Part shown: one piece after another, positions 43,201 through 54,314 of the stretch
Position numbering within the stretch: the stretch's first letter is position 1
Layout: each line of letters opens with the position of its first letter
From: Neelides folsomi
Lineage: Eukaryota > Arthropoda > Collembola > Neelipleona > Neelidae
NCBI GenBank assembly: GCA_034687125.1
Contig: JAQGBZ010000045.1
Span: 62,001-126,000 of the forward strand
Direction: 5' to 3'
Length of the DNA: 64,000 nt
Position numbers and translations under genes: made by a program
The notes under the pieces: model-generated
Databases searched by the model: none
Seen by the model: the letters and a program-made list of their open reading frames with translations, nothing else
Told to the model about the DNA's origin: nothing

Positions 43201-46200
43201 TAAATGAAACCCAATTACATTTTATCTCTTCTTCAACAACCAACCAACTACTTGACGTGTAAATAATGGTCCAAGATCAATTTTCCTCCAATAGCCGTTA
43301 ATGGCCCAGAGTCTCTTGCTAAATTTCTCCACTTCCACTGACCGAAACTCTTTACTCTTTTTTACCTCTTTAAATATTTAATTCTTGCCCCCTTTCACAC
43401 ATTTAGTTCCAATTCTTTTAGCAATTCCTTTCCAATAAATTAACAAAAAATATTCTTGCAATGAGCGTTGGTAAATCCAGCTTTGGGTCGTTGAAATATT
43501 TTAGCCCTCCTAATTTAGAATGTGGAAATGGGGCATTTAAGGCCCGAGTGGTTCATAAATACAATGAATGGGATTGCTATATGATGAGAGATGATAAATC
43601 TTGAGAGTTGAGAGGATTTTTCTCCGAAATAACTATACATTTTTCTTTTAACTTTCATAATTGTGAGGGTAAATTGTGAGAAAGGACTTTCTCAGACTTT
43701 CATATATTAATTTTTGGCCATTGTTCACATATGCCATTTTCTTAGTACAATTATAGGATAAATATTTTATATGTAGTCATATGGCGTAATGAGCATTCTT
43801 TTATATGACAACTCTTAGAGGGTATACATATGAAGTATAGTATAGCTTTATTTACAATTTTACCTGTTTTCAATTTCATCACGACCCAATTCCCATCATA
43901 CGAGTACAATCAGAATTGTGAAAAAATTTTAATTATATATTTCTTGAAAAACTTGGTGGTTGTTGAAAACCCAAACGTGGATATTTTGGGTGGGAAAGTC
44001 GTAAAAGTGTAAGTTAAAGTTTATGAGTTTAAGAGATTTTCGGTCGAATGGTTCCTTTATCATTGAGGAGGAAGTTTATGTGATTTAAAAGTGGGATGAA
44101 GGGGGGAGGAAGTGTCCGTATGATTTTTATGCTTCCATCTCCATTTTACTACCCACTGCTACAAGGTGGAATAATTTCATCAATTTCTCTCCGCTTTTTT
44201 ACGCCTCGACTCCCATGTTTTGAACGAAAAAAGTGTTGAGAATTGATCCCAATTGTACAAAACTTACAAATTCCATCTTTTCCTCCATATTATAAAACTC
44301 TCACTCAACCATTGATGTTCTCTTTTCATATGGGTTATTTTTTGATAAAAATCCTCCATTTTTATCATCCGTTTTTAGATGAGAAACCCTCAAGTGTTGT
44401 GAAATCGTCTATCATAAGTTGGATGAGTAAATATGTATAACTTGAAGAAAACCAATAGTATCTTTTGTCTTAATACAATTTGTACAGTATACAGTATAAA
44501 ATATACTTATCTTAGGCATTATGAAATATATGGGAATATTGAAAATATGGTAATATTATACCTAATAAATATAAGCGTATGATACAGATACATTTGGATA
44601 TGCTAAAGGGAAAGTTGGGTTCTTAATGGAATTTCACTTACAGATTTCGCTTTAATCAAAAGGTGTGATGATGAAAGGGATTCCTTGTAGTTTTAATCCA
44701 CTTTGGACTTTCAAATCTCTTATTTTGTCTTCCTCCGCGGGCCAGATGAATGTATTATATTTATTTCACCGCCATAAATTTAATATCTTGCATTGAAGGC
44801 AATAAGTAAGTCGGGAGTTTGTGGCCGAGACGCCTTCTGGGTAAATGGTCTGAGGAAGGAATATATATTTTAATAAGGACTGGATCGATAGAATGAAGAA
44901 GGTAAGTATTGTTCCTCTGTTTGTCCTCATGTCCGTCGTGGGGGTTGGCCGAATCCTTCTTAATTGAGTTTCTCCTCCGAATCCCGCCAAACTTTCCCGT
45001 TAACTTCCGAATGAGAATTCCCTCGGGGTTCTTGTCCATTTAAATACAATTTCAACTCATTTCATACTCTAAACTATTTCACTATTTGTATTTCTCACAT
45101 ACAGATTTTAACTTATTCCTCGATCAAACTGATGTACAACAAATGTACTTACATACATTTATAGATATATGTAGGTATACAGGCCATATCACATTAAAAG
45201 TTGATTTTGTTTATTGACCAACTCCTAATGGCATATTTTATAAAAATATATTACATTTACTTGTGCTAGTGGAAAAGAACTATTTATACATTATATTTCC
45301 ATTCCTTTATTAAATAAACATTTAATAAATGATTGGATGGATTTTTCAATATCATAATTTTTTATTATTTTACTTAATGTTGAACTTTGTCATTAGATTT
45401 TTATGCAAGTTGACCAATTCTGATGTAAGGAATTAAAAATTGTGATTTATGGCGGACAATTGAAGAATACAGAGCTAAAGTCGTATCTGTCTGTTTGTAT
45501 GTGTTCGTAAGTTGGGGGATTCTTGTCGATGTTTGGAATGGGTATTGAAGGGATGCGATGAGTCTGGGAGTGGGAATGACTTCATTACCCACCACCATCC
45601 CCATTCCTATACAACATTATTAAAAGTTTTGTCCATTATGGGTAGAACCTAGGAGCCATGAACATATTACGATATCTCTTGTGGAACTGAACCTAAAAGA
45701 CTTTCCACTATTTTCAATTCCCTTATATACCCATTCCCTCATGTCAATAAACATTGAAGTTTACTACTCCCAGCCTCATACGGCCTTTGACATATGGAGG
45801 CTCCTTCAACTATTTTCTTATCCTCAACTTTCGTTACTTTACACGTTCATTGTACCCGACTTTGCCGACACGGACTTTCCTATGCACTACCATTTGATAT
45901 TACATCATAGGGTTTAGGGGCCTAGTTGTAATATGTATTTGTTATTGGTCTAGGCCTCCGCCGCCGTCTTATTGTTATTGCCCTTGGTAGGAGCAGTAAA
46001 AAGTGAAAGTGAAATTGTGGATGAAATGTCTTTCAATTACAATTTCTTCGAATGTGAGATTTATTGGTTGGAATTTTGATTTATCGTAAGAAAGGGCGGG
46101 ATTATTAAAATAATGATGGTTAAAAGGTGGGCATTTTCGGTTGAAGAGTCAAAGGAGGTCCTTTGTGAAGGGACAAATTGAACCGCTGCGGCTTCCGCCT

Positions 46201-49200
46201 TAACCACTCAAATGGATCAACGCCTTTTCACTCTCGGCCCCTTTTCAACCCCTTTCTACTCCTAAAACTCAATTCCACTCTTTGCCATCTTCTACATTTT
46301 TCTCCCTTTTTTTATGTGAAACATTTGATTGAATCTCTCCGTTTCAAAAGATCAGACTTGTACATACGTAAACCGCATTTTACCTTTAAACATACCATGC
46401 GTGGAAAATGCTTACATAATATTTTTTTATTTCCTTCCATCTGCATTGTCAAAATTAATTTAATTTATGCAGCCAAATAAAATATAAAGGTTTTTACTCT
46501 TTTTACACAACTCGCAAATATTACAGACACTGTACAAACACTATTGTGGTTATTCCATACATACCATTACGACATATGTTGTAATGGTAGTTATAAACTC
46601 AGGAGAGTTTTAAAAACTTGACTTGCACTTTCGGTTGATTTTTAGTTATCAAGGCATATCGCATTCGAAAAAAGTTTTTGGCAATGTTTCGCGTATTTAG
46701 TTAGAAAGCTTAAAAAGGATAATGTGTGAGTGAGGTTCGGTAATGGTCCCTTTGGCTCTTTTTAACTCTTGCCGAGTATGTTTCTTCCAGAAGGTTTTTA
46801 ATCCGACTTCTCACCCTAATCGCCCACTTAGCCCTTCAAAACAGGCGAAAGCTCTCTCGCCTCTCTCCATTTAAACCCTTAACCCACAAGTCAAGGAATC
46901 TGAAAAAGGTGAGGCAACCCTCAATATCACCTAAGAGCCTCCGCAACAACTCATATGATCCCATGTTCAACACACATTTTTGGCCCATTTATTCATAACT
47001 CCTCATACTTGGGTTCTTAAGTATACTTAAACTTGATACTTATTTATAATTTACACAGGAATGTTGGAGATATTGCTAAAAATTGGCCATCTTTATAAAA
47101 AACTTTTACTTTTAGCGGATCTTGATTTTAAAATCATGTTGAAAGTTTTATTAAAACTTATGATTTATACTTTTATAAATTTACTCTCCATTAAATGTAT
47201 TTGAGCAATGTTAAAAGGGAGCTTAATAGGGTTATAATAATTTAAAGGATCCAGTTTTAATAGGAAATAAGTAGAAATTGAGGAAGTCATTTTATTCACC
47301 GTACGACATTATAAGTCGCGATAGGAAAGGATTTCCGAACCAATGGAAAAATATGGTTCGCGAAAATGATAATAATAATGGATAATGATAATGATAAGTG
47401 AGGGGGAATGTAATAGTTTTCCCACTTGGAATTTGGTAGATAAGGGCCTTAACGAGGAAATTCAGTTCTATTTGTCATATTTACCCAATTTTAATACGAC
47501 TTCGAGAGTCGGTAATGGGAGATGGGAAAAAGAGACTTCCTCGAGGGAGAAGAGTTGTAAATGAAAGGGAGGATGAAACTCTTTTTCTTAGACCTTTCAG
47601 AGAATTTATGGAGTTTGGGAAAGTGAAAAGTTTCCTAAACTCCCCTTACGCCTCATTCGCTCGCCCACTGACGAAGAAACAATGAGGGAATTCAAACACA
47701 CAACTTCACAAATTACCGAAACAAACATTCGGGAGAAGTCGATGAACATTTAACTTATAACCTCATCTGTTCAATTTACTCTTCCTTTTTTGGGAAATAA
47801 ATATGTTTAATCTTAAAGGAAAACAATGACCAGTTTTTATACAACAAATTCAAAAGTTTAACAATACCATTTGGATTTAATGTTAGATAATTAACATATT
47901 TTAGTAATTTTCATTTAAATAAAGATTTGAAAATCAGTAAAACTTTGTATCTGTACTTATACCAGAGTTTGTAATGTACTCACAAAATTTGTAGTAGCGC
48001 TATCATGCATGATATTTATTTTGGTACTTTTGACATTTTGTATGCAAAATTGATCGATTTAATGCCTAAATAAGAAAAGTTATAAATGTGTTTTTGGTTA
48101 TTTGTTTTTTAACTCGTAATTGACAATTGAATTGAGTTTGGAAGTGTTTTAATAAGAGCATTTCTTTTTTGGTTGAGAAAGTTTGTTGGGAGTGACAGGA
48201 GGTAGTAATTTATTTGGCATTATTCGCTCCACTGCCCTCCGACATCTTTATTATTATTAAAATATGAACGACGAGTTTATGAAGCAATGTCACGGCTCAG
48301 AAGACATTCATCCCGACGCATCCACTCGACCGAAATCTCATTTTCTATTAGATATTCTCATCCATTATATGATCCATATCCCCAGATTTAGGTTCATCTC
48401 CATCTTTGCTCATGGAGTCAAAGTGACTCCAAGTGACTCGCTTTCTTTTATTAACATAATTTGACAAGTTGTGTAAACTTGTCTATGATAATAACTATGA
48501 TGGTATTAATAATAATATTGAACTCATTTCAGGTTTCTTGGATTCGCAAACGAGATCTCCATGTCCTCACTTCAGCCATTTATGCATTCACGGGGGACGC
48601 GAGGTTTGCGTTGATTCATCCTGAGAATTCTGAGGACTGGACTTTGGAAGTGAGATACGTTCAGAAGAGAGACGCCGGCGTCTACGAGTGCCAAGTCAAC
48701 ACTGAGCCCAAAATGAATCTCGCCATGCTTCTCTCGGTCGAAGGTACATTAGCTCTATGCATGGAATGTTCATTTAAGAAATTGGCAGGTAAAGGGAATC
48801 ACTTTTGACAAATTTTTTGCATTGTTTTTGCGCACATTTACTGAATTACTTTTTAAGACTTTCACTCAACTTTCACCTTTATGTAATTAACTTTATTACA
48901 TAATCTTTAAAATATTTTTGACACATTTTGATTATCACACAAGAGAGAGATTTGTACACGTGAAAGCAAACTAGTTCCTATAAGAAATTACTCTTATAAG
49001 TAATAGGGGATGGGAAGAAGAAGGTCATTTTTGCAATTTTGAACAAAGATGTGAAGAGTTTGGGTTTGTTCCGTCCGGTGGGTTTGAGAACCGGATGATT
49101 TGTATTGTAATGTTTTTCTCTTTCTTTGAGTAGATAATTTTTGGTAACTTCGCCTGCACCAGATGCTTTTTATCCCCAATTTTTCCCATTGAGCCCATTA

Positions 49201-52200
49201 AGAGCATTGAGTCATATTTTTTTAGCCGTTGGTTGGATGTTTTCCTATTTTTAATAACCATCATCTTTTGAGGGAGAATCTTTTGAACGACGAAATTTCT
49301 ACTTTGTAATTTCCCCTCAACATTTTGAGACCGATTTAGGATAATGATGTATGGAGATGAGAAGACTCTCTTGCATGAATATTTTTATATAACTCCCGGG
49401 TTCTTCTTCTTCCAGATCGTGAATTCCTTTCAAACGAACAAGGCTACATCTCCACTAGACCCACAAAAGGTTACTACACCATTTACTTACATAACTTTAT
49501 ATATAAAACATTCATTTAATGTCTGTAGTTAAGAAGACATTTCGCATGGGAAATGAAAAAAGATTGATGACATTCAAAACATGAATATTTACATGCATTA
49601 CTAGTATTAGTTGAATTAAAATTTATTATATTTTGTAGAATTTAACTAATTGTAAATTCCATTTTCAATTCGTTAACCAAACTAATTAATATAAATTACA
49701 TTTATTTTATAACAGTGCATTGAAACCAACTGCTTATTATTTACACATTTAACAATATTGTAAATGTTAAGGTTCGCGGATCATTTGGGAGTAATAATGA
49801 ATTAAAGTTAAATTTATGCTCATACCAAAACTTGCACGGAGAGCCGCGATAATGAAGACAGTGAGTGGTAATTGAATTATTTCTCCACTTTATGAACGTG
49901 AGTTTGTTTGGTACTGCGATGCAAATTAATGACGATGTCTCTTTGCGATGCAGGAGGTCTCGTTGTAATTAAATTATTCCCGCAATGGCGGGGAATTTCC
50001 TCAAATCCTTTTTATGATAAAAGTGTAGGATTTCCTCAAGAGGCAAATCTCCTCCCCCTAATCTCTCCCCATAAACGGCCCTTGAATCTCCATGAGGGAA
50101 ATTTTGGAAAGTACATAAATTCCTCATGTAATATCACTTTATTCTTCACACAATCTGTCTACGCCGGATCAGGGAATTCATTTGACGGGGGCCTGTGACA
50201 ATTTAAATAAATTCCCTATATACTTACCAACCAACTTCAGAGTCTACAAAGAGGAGACGGAAGGAACAATGTATTTACAATAGGAAGGCGTATGGATTCC
50301 TTTAATTAAATGAAAACCGTGTAACTCCCATTCAACTTCTATGCAATTTCATTACGATTTCCCGAATAATGTCAAATATAGCACAATCCTCGGTTCAGAG
50401 ACTTAATGCGTATATTTAACATGTTCAGCTTGTAAATTTTACGGCTAACCCAACTTGTATTATTTCTCTGAATAATTAATAGCTTGGAAATTGTCCTACA
50501 TTTATCATGCGATCTTGTTCTATAATAAAACAAGGGGTTTAAGTAAATATTTACCTCGCCAATTCAAAGGTGATCAACACAAAAGAGTCAAGATTAGCTG
50601 TCTTTTAATTGAATTTTTCAATACTCCACATTTGTTGGCTGTTGGTTTAGGGAAAGCCAAGGGTCTGTTTAAATAAATTAAACAAAGAGAAATGCATTGA
50701 GCAAACAATAGTCGTTTGAGGACTGAAGGATTAACGAACTTTATTAACCCTTAACTAAAATTTACCAAGATACACTTTATGCTTATGTAAAGGATAGATT
50801 TAATTAAACAAAGGGATCTTAATTGTTTCTCGTTGTTTCAAGACGTCATTTTGATATTCGTGGAACTTGTCGAGTTTTATTACTTTTCATTTTATGCCAT
50901 TTTTGTTATTTTATTAAGAGCTTCAGTGAAGAGAACGGCCCATTTAATTTATACCCTTCAGGGATGACGAATTTAACAATTAACAAACTTCTTTTTGTTG
51001 ATTTAAGCTAATTTTTAATTCTCTCATCACTAGAGAGCGGACTTATATGCCCTATCAAATGCGATTATATGCATGCAATATGCAGTGGAAAAACGGCGAA
51101 ATGTGCCGATATTGCATATGCCTATGCAAAACATGCAAAAATACATAAAATTGGATACCCTTTAATATAAATTTTGTATACAGAGTCTAAATTTCATATT
51201 AAAATAAATAGCAGAAATCTTTTTACAATATAATAAACTCTTTAAACCTACATTTACAATTAATTAGTAAAAGTTCCTATTTTATCTGATGGCATTATTT
51301 TATTAATGCTTATGTTAACTAAATAATTTGGGTTTTAACCCACTAGGAAAAATAACGATATTTATAAATAATTGACAAATTACTTCAAATGAATTCTACC
51401 TGTATTAAACACCTTAACTTAACAAATCATTTAAAAAAGATTAAGTTCTTAGCAAATAACTTAATTTGAGTGATATATGTTTCGTTTAAATTTTGCAATT
51501 ATTTGTACTAAATAATCGATTTTAAAAAGAAAATTTTAAAAAATCGGCAAAATATGCACGAACGTTGACGATATGCCGCAAAACCCGAAAACATGCTCGA
51601 CATGCCATGAGTAAAATCTCAGAAGATTCCTCATTTTCATGGACCAGTTCACTTCCAAAGTTTGAATGGATATCCCTCACAAATAAAAAACATGCTATTG
51701 CATAGAAGTCCGCTCTCTACTCATCACGCTTTATTATTTTATGTATACCCACTTATAAATACTACTTGTATTTTATACACATGTAAAAATGTATTTTGTA
51801 TGTTATATGTGAAATATTAACTAAATGTACATATAAGTATCAAGTACATAAATAGTAAATTCATAACTTTATGTATTTAACTTTATGTACAATTATGTAT
51901 TTAATCAAAAGTACCTGTAAATATTACATTCATACACTGTAATAATTTATTTATGTAAAAGTGCTCAAAATTAAGCCTTAAGTTCATTTAAACAAATCCC
52001 CTACTGTACTACTGCTATTGTATTATTTAAATTGAGATCATGTTGAGATGATGGAAGCTTTTGTTTTCGCAATTGTTTTGTATTACAATAAGTATTGTTG
52101 AGGCATTCAAACTAATCCAAAAGCATTTGCTTTATGTAAGTGTGTACTAACAAAAACAATATATTAATATACTTCAATTAAACTACTGATATTAAGCAAT

Positions 52201-53917
52201 TTGAAATATTACATAATTAAAATTAACGCGAAGAAGCATTTTAAATAATATGCATTGCACTTGGAAAGTTAAACTGAAATGAAACAAAGGAAAAACTAAT
52301 ATTATTTAACTTATTTGTGTAGAAGCACAAGCGAATATTTGGGGTCCAGACGATGTTTACGTAAAGTCGGGTTCAACGATCAGCTTGACGTGTTCGGTGA
52401 ATGTTCATTCGGTTCCGGCGGGTTCGGTGTCTTGGTACCATGGAGGGTCGATTGTAGACTTCAACTCTCCTCGTGGTGGGATTTCCCTCGAGACGGAAAA
52501 GACGGAGGGAGGGACGACGAGCAAATTGTCTATAACAAAGGCCGTGCCCTCCGACTCTGGAAACTATTCTTGTGTACCTTCGAATGCTCAGCAAGCCGCC
52601 GTCTTCGTCCACGTCCTCAATGGTATGACTAACTTTTTTCATTCACTTGATTTCTCACATTTCCAACATTTCCGACATTACTTAATCCAATCAGATTGAC
52701 CAGTTGGTGATAATGAAATATAATGCTTTTGGGACGAACTTTTTTAGTTTTATTTATTTAATAAATAAACTTTTAGCTTTTTAACATTAGATCCAAATTT
52801 GATACTACCTCTAATATTTTACCAAAAATATCAGTATTTAATACTTATAATAATTAACTTATTTTATTAAATAAAACATTATTTAAAATTGCAATTACTT
52901 AGAAGTAAGAAAATGAATCTTTTTAATTTATTATAAAGAACCAATAAGGTTCGAGTAAGAATCAACTGAAAAGGATTTGAAAAAATAGAGCCGGGTTCAT
53001 GGAAAGGGGATTTTACTTTTCATTGAGAGGAGATAGATAACCTTGTTTCTTATTCAAGCCCCGAGTGGTGAATTAAATATTGCAGTGTTTTGAAATGGCC
53101 CTCCCTCAAGTCGGGTAGATTATTAAAAAAGGGATTTTGGGGGGTATTTACATACATATAGAGGTCACGGGGGAAGTCCCAATCTCGTCAAGGAGAAAAT
53201 CTCAACCAAGGACCTGATTTTCCAAATTAGAACTTCCCCCATCCTTCTTGGAATTCAAAAGATTATTCATATTCTCCCAATTCTTCCATTACTAGGCAAA
53301 TATAGACTTTACCTTATATCTTTGTGTGGGGAAGATTCACCAAAAGACTTCAAATGACTTTTTTCCTAATACAGTTTTCCCTAAATACACAATTCCAAGA
53401 AATCTGCGTATATGCAAATACGGGTTAAATTGAACGAGGTAGAAAATTTATCTTAAATACCATACAAAATATTAATTAATTGAATATATTATATTACATA
53501 AATACTCACCAAGAATATTTAAATAGCTGTTTAGTTATGCGTGAGCAACAGGGAGAATTAAGAATAATTTTTCTTGGTTGTTAGTCAAGTCTTGTTCTTG
53601 AAGGTGGAAATGCAAGGCACATTTTCCCTCTTTGGCGAAAGTAAAAGGAAAAAGGGGGTTTATGGTGAGAGATGAAAGGAATAATCTCCAGAGACACATG
53701 TGGTGGGGGGAAGGACTCTTTTCATTTCTGAAATGAGGAGAGAAAATGATAATTTAGGAGACATTTTATTAAGAGACCTTCTCCAAATGTGTGTTGTGTT
53801 CGTTCAGGTGAGCATCCAGCGGCAATGCAGCACGGTGAACACGGCTTTGCTTCCTCTTTGACTTCATCGTTGATTTTGACGGGTGGCGTCCTCGCTCTCG
53901 CCCACCTTACGAGGTGA
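4141..53917 (+). CDS. Dpr-family two-Ig-domain, probably GPI-anchored cell-surface receptor (5 exons)
   Basis: The spliced frame is 840 nt and encodes 279 residues. Exons are 4141-4207, 35840-35991, 48533-48743, 52323-52622 and 53808-53917, with GT/AG borders and compatible phases throughout. Residues 1-23 form a signal peptide. Ig1 covers about 41-143, with Cys64, Trp76 (in VSWIRKRD) and Cys126 (in YECQVNTEPK). Ig2 covers about 148-243, with Cys167, Trp181, the SPRGGIS motif and Cys227 (in NYSC). The tail starts with GEHPAAMQHG and ends in a hydrophobic stretch at about 265-277 with no charged cytoplasmic domain, as expected for a GPI signal; the anchor site is probably near 256-259. Sequons are N51-V-T and N224-Y-S. 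Dpr proteins are known to bind DIP receptors through Ig1 and help specify synaptic partners. SPRGGIS and GEHPAAM point to the Dpr8/Dpr9/Dpr21 group, but exact orthology is uncertain. Confidence 0.93.
5630..5689. repeat. 12-bp perfect inverted repeat with 36-bp spacer
   Basis: GTTTAGTGTTAA at 5630-5641 is repeated in inverse at 5678-5689 as TTAACACTAAAC. A stem-loop is possible. No target duplication was seen, so it cannot be called a transposon end. Confidence 0.4.
6874..7050 (+). repeat. Degenerate direct repeat cluster
   Basis: Four imperfect copies of a motif like GTGGTTTTTATAGGGA occur here: at 6874-6890, 6910-6924, about 6952-6966 and about 7020-7036. Spacing is irregular (36-70 bp) and the later copies are diverged, which suggests an old tandem duplication. 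No coding content was seen. Confidence 0.35.
13484..13522 (+). repeat. 13-bp tandem repeat, 3 copies
   Basis: The unit GAATTTGAGCATA is present twice without change (13497-13509 and 13510-13522) and once with two changes (13484-13496, GAATTCGAACATA). It is a small tandem array inside intron 1. Confidence 0.85.
25732..25820 (+). repeat. Purine-rich ~21-bp imperfect tandem repeat
   Basis: The core TTAAAGAAGAGAAAA occurs at 25735-25749 and 25756-25770, with a one-base variant at 25777-25791 and a more diverged copy near 25803-25817. The period is about 21 bp. The surrounding 150 bp are almost entirely A and G on this strand. This is a simple-sequence-derived array in intron 1. Confidence 0.7.
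28218..28284 (+). other. Candidate alternative first exon of the dpr-like gene
   Basis: An ATG at 28218 opens a hydrophobic leader (MLFFFFMVSLIAVRL) and the frame runs to TCAG at 28281-28284, followed by GTAGGC. The donor would be in phase 1, so it could splice to 35840 and complete a Gly codon exactly as exon 1 does. The length of 67 nt equals that of exon 1. The context before ATG is weak (C at -3), and a hydrophobic frame followed by a donor can occur by chance in pyrimidine-rich DNA. This is a hypothesis, not a supported exon. Confidence 0.25.
35840..35991 (+). CDS. dpr-like exon 2: N-terminal half of Ig1
   Basis: This exon encodes the end of the leader region and the first half of Ig1. 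It includes PYFD, SRNVTSVVGQ and LLRCRVKHLGDRT, all typical of Dpr Ig1 domains. Cys64 is the first cysteine of the Ig1 disulfide and N51-V-T is a likely glycosylation sequon. The acceptor is TTCCATAG at 35839 and the donor is ACT before GTAAGT at 35992. It closes in phase 0 just before VSWIRKRD, where Dpr genes usually carry an intron. The exon is visibly richer in GC than the flanking introns. Confidence 0.93.
35992..48532 (+). other. Intron 2 of the dpr-like gene (12.5 kb)
   Basis: This intron splits the Ig1 coding sequence. It starts GTAAGT and ends CTCATTTCAG. It carries a decayed Myb/SANT-like fragment on the opposite strand at 42132-42485 and a small GATAAT-type simple repeat near 47367-47397. 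Other open frames (36826-37026, 38594-38860, 46178-46480) show no recognisable domain. No further gene was recognised. Confidence 0.75.
42132..42485 (-). pseudogene. Decayed Myb/SANT-like DNA-binding domain fragment
   Basis: On the minus strand 117 codons stay open from 42485 to a stop at 42132-42134. Inside is a stretch with FSVEEISALVEAY, then KLKQAIINGLNRVKARET and LTYVANQ. This pattern, an acidic start, a helix with ALVE, a basic middle and a VA(N)-helix, resembles Myb/SANT-like domains of the NAIF1 or Harbinger Myb-like type. A possible start at 42468-42466 (ATG, then SPKK) is in a different frame, separated by a run of seven A, as if one A had been gained. A plausible 79-bp intron runs from GTATGT at 42263 to TTGTTTCAG at 42185; splicing gives GTSEFCKLRNI and then a stop at 42163-42161. 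The likely source is a Harbinger-type DNA transposon or a nested retired gene. The family call is by eye and uncertain. Confidence 0.5.
48533..48743 (+). CDS. dpr-like exon 3: C-terminal half of Ig1
   Basis: This exon encodes residues 74-143 and one base of codon 144. It begins VSWIRKRDLHVLT and ends YECQVNTEPKMNLAMLLSVE, both strong Dpr signatures. It supplies Trp76 and Cys126 of Ig1. The internal stretch EDWTLEVRYVQKRDAGVYEC matches the DEWTL...RDSGxYEC pattern of the family. The acceptor is CATTTCAG at 48532 and the donor is GAAG before GTACAT at 48744, phase 1. SAIYAFTGDARF replaces the more usual VGxYTYTSDQRF, so the C'-D region that faces DIP partners is diverged. Confidence 0.95.
51023..51030. 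repeat. Left target-site duplication of the hAT MITE
   Basis: CTCATCAC lies directly before the left inverted repeat and is identical to 51720-51727 after the right one. Confidence 0.9.
51031..51719. mobile_element. Non-autonomous hAT-type transposon (MITE), 689 bp
   Basis: The left end TAGAGAGCGGACTTATATGC and the inverted right end TAGAGAGCGGACTTCTATGC agree at all but one of 20 positions. The element is flanked by a perfect 8-bp direct repeat, CTCATCAC, at 51023-51030 and 51720-51727. An 8-bp target duplication and ends starting TAGAG are typical of the hAT superfamily. The interior is AT-rich and has no transposase frame. Near both ends are many copies of ATGC-containing motifs such as ATATGC and CATGC, which may be transposase-binding subterminal repeats. 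The intact duplication and near-identical ends suggest a fairly recent insertion. Confidence 0.9.
51720..51727. repeat. Right target-site duplication of the hAT MITE
   Basis: CTCATCAC lies directly after the right inverted repeat and is identical to 51023-51030. Confidence 0.9.
52323..52622 (+). CDS. dpr-like exon 4: Ig2 domain
   Basis: This 300-nt exon encodes the short inter-domain linker and the whole Ig2. It starts with two bases that complete Glu144, then AQANIWGPDDVYVKSGST and LTC (Cys167), SWYHG (Trp181), DFNSPRGGISLETEK and DSGNYSCVPSNAQQAAVFVHV (from 221 on, with Cys227). WGPDDVYVKSGS corresponds to the GGPxLYVxxGS opening of Dpr Ig2 domains. The acceptor is TTTGTGTAG at 52322 and the donor is AATG before GTATGA at 52623, phase 1. 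A second exon of the same size, phase and type lies at 62730-63029 on the other strand. Frames on the opposite strand over this exon are shadows. Confidence 0.96.
52623..53807 (+). other. Intron 4 of the dpr-like gene (1.2 kb)
   Basis: This intron separates Ig2 from the C-terminal anchor exon. It starts GTATGA and ends TCGTTCAG. No repeat or gene was recognised in it. Confidence 0.85.
53808..53917 (+). CDS. dpr-like exon 5: C-terminal tail and GPI-anchor signal
   Basis: Two bases complete Gly244, followed by EHPAAMQHGEHG, the post-Ig2 motif of the Dpr family, and then ASSLTSSLILTGGVLALAHL before TGA at 53915-53917. The short hydrophobic end with small residues before it and no cytoplasmic part fits a GPI-attachment signal. 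The tail is shorter than that of many Dpr proteins. The acceptor GTTCAG at 53807 is in the right phase for the exon ending at 52622. Confidence 0.92.
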
Positions 53918-54308
53918 TCAAACAATCTTCCTTTCATCCTTCTACGACAACCGTGCAACTCTTTAACTCTATGGCTAATAATTACTTCTACACACGACTT
54001 TAGATATTAGATTATAAATTACAGAATGTTTTAATTCTACAGATGTCCTCAACTAACTAGTTTTATTGAGATAGTAGATCAACTAAATTACCAGTCTTTG
54101 ATCTACTAAGTAATGATGTTAAATTGTATTGTGAATCATTAATAATACTTAATTAATGGAATATTTATTTTACAAGGTATTTTTCAGTAGGAAATTAATT
54201 TTTAATTTATTCTGTGATATCAACTTTAAGCCATTTTTACCTTCAGCTTTATATGAAACTTTATTTGACTCAATCCTTAAAATGTTGTTTATAACATTAG
54301 AGTTAATT

Positions 54309-54314
54309 AATAAA
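54309..54314 (+). terminator. Candidate poly(A) signal of the dpr-like gene
   Basis: AATAAA lies about 390 bases after the stop codon. Others are at 54413 and 54690. Such hexamers are frequent by chance in DNA this rich in A and T, so the true site is not known. Confidence 0.2.

Larger units (their letters stand above)
48744..52322 (+). other. Intron 3 of the dpr-like gene (3.6 kb)
   Basis: This intron lies between the Ig1 and Ig2 exons. It starts GTACAT and ends TTTGTGTAG. It contains a complete hAT-type MITE at 51031-51719. No other gene or recognisable element was seen. Confidence 0.8.

Noticed and set aside
52373-52642. Open frame on the minus strand over exon 4
   Set aside because: It is a shadow of the Ig2 exon on the + strand.
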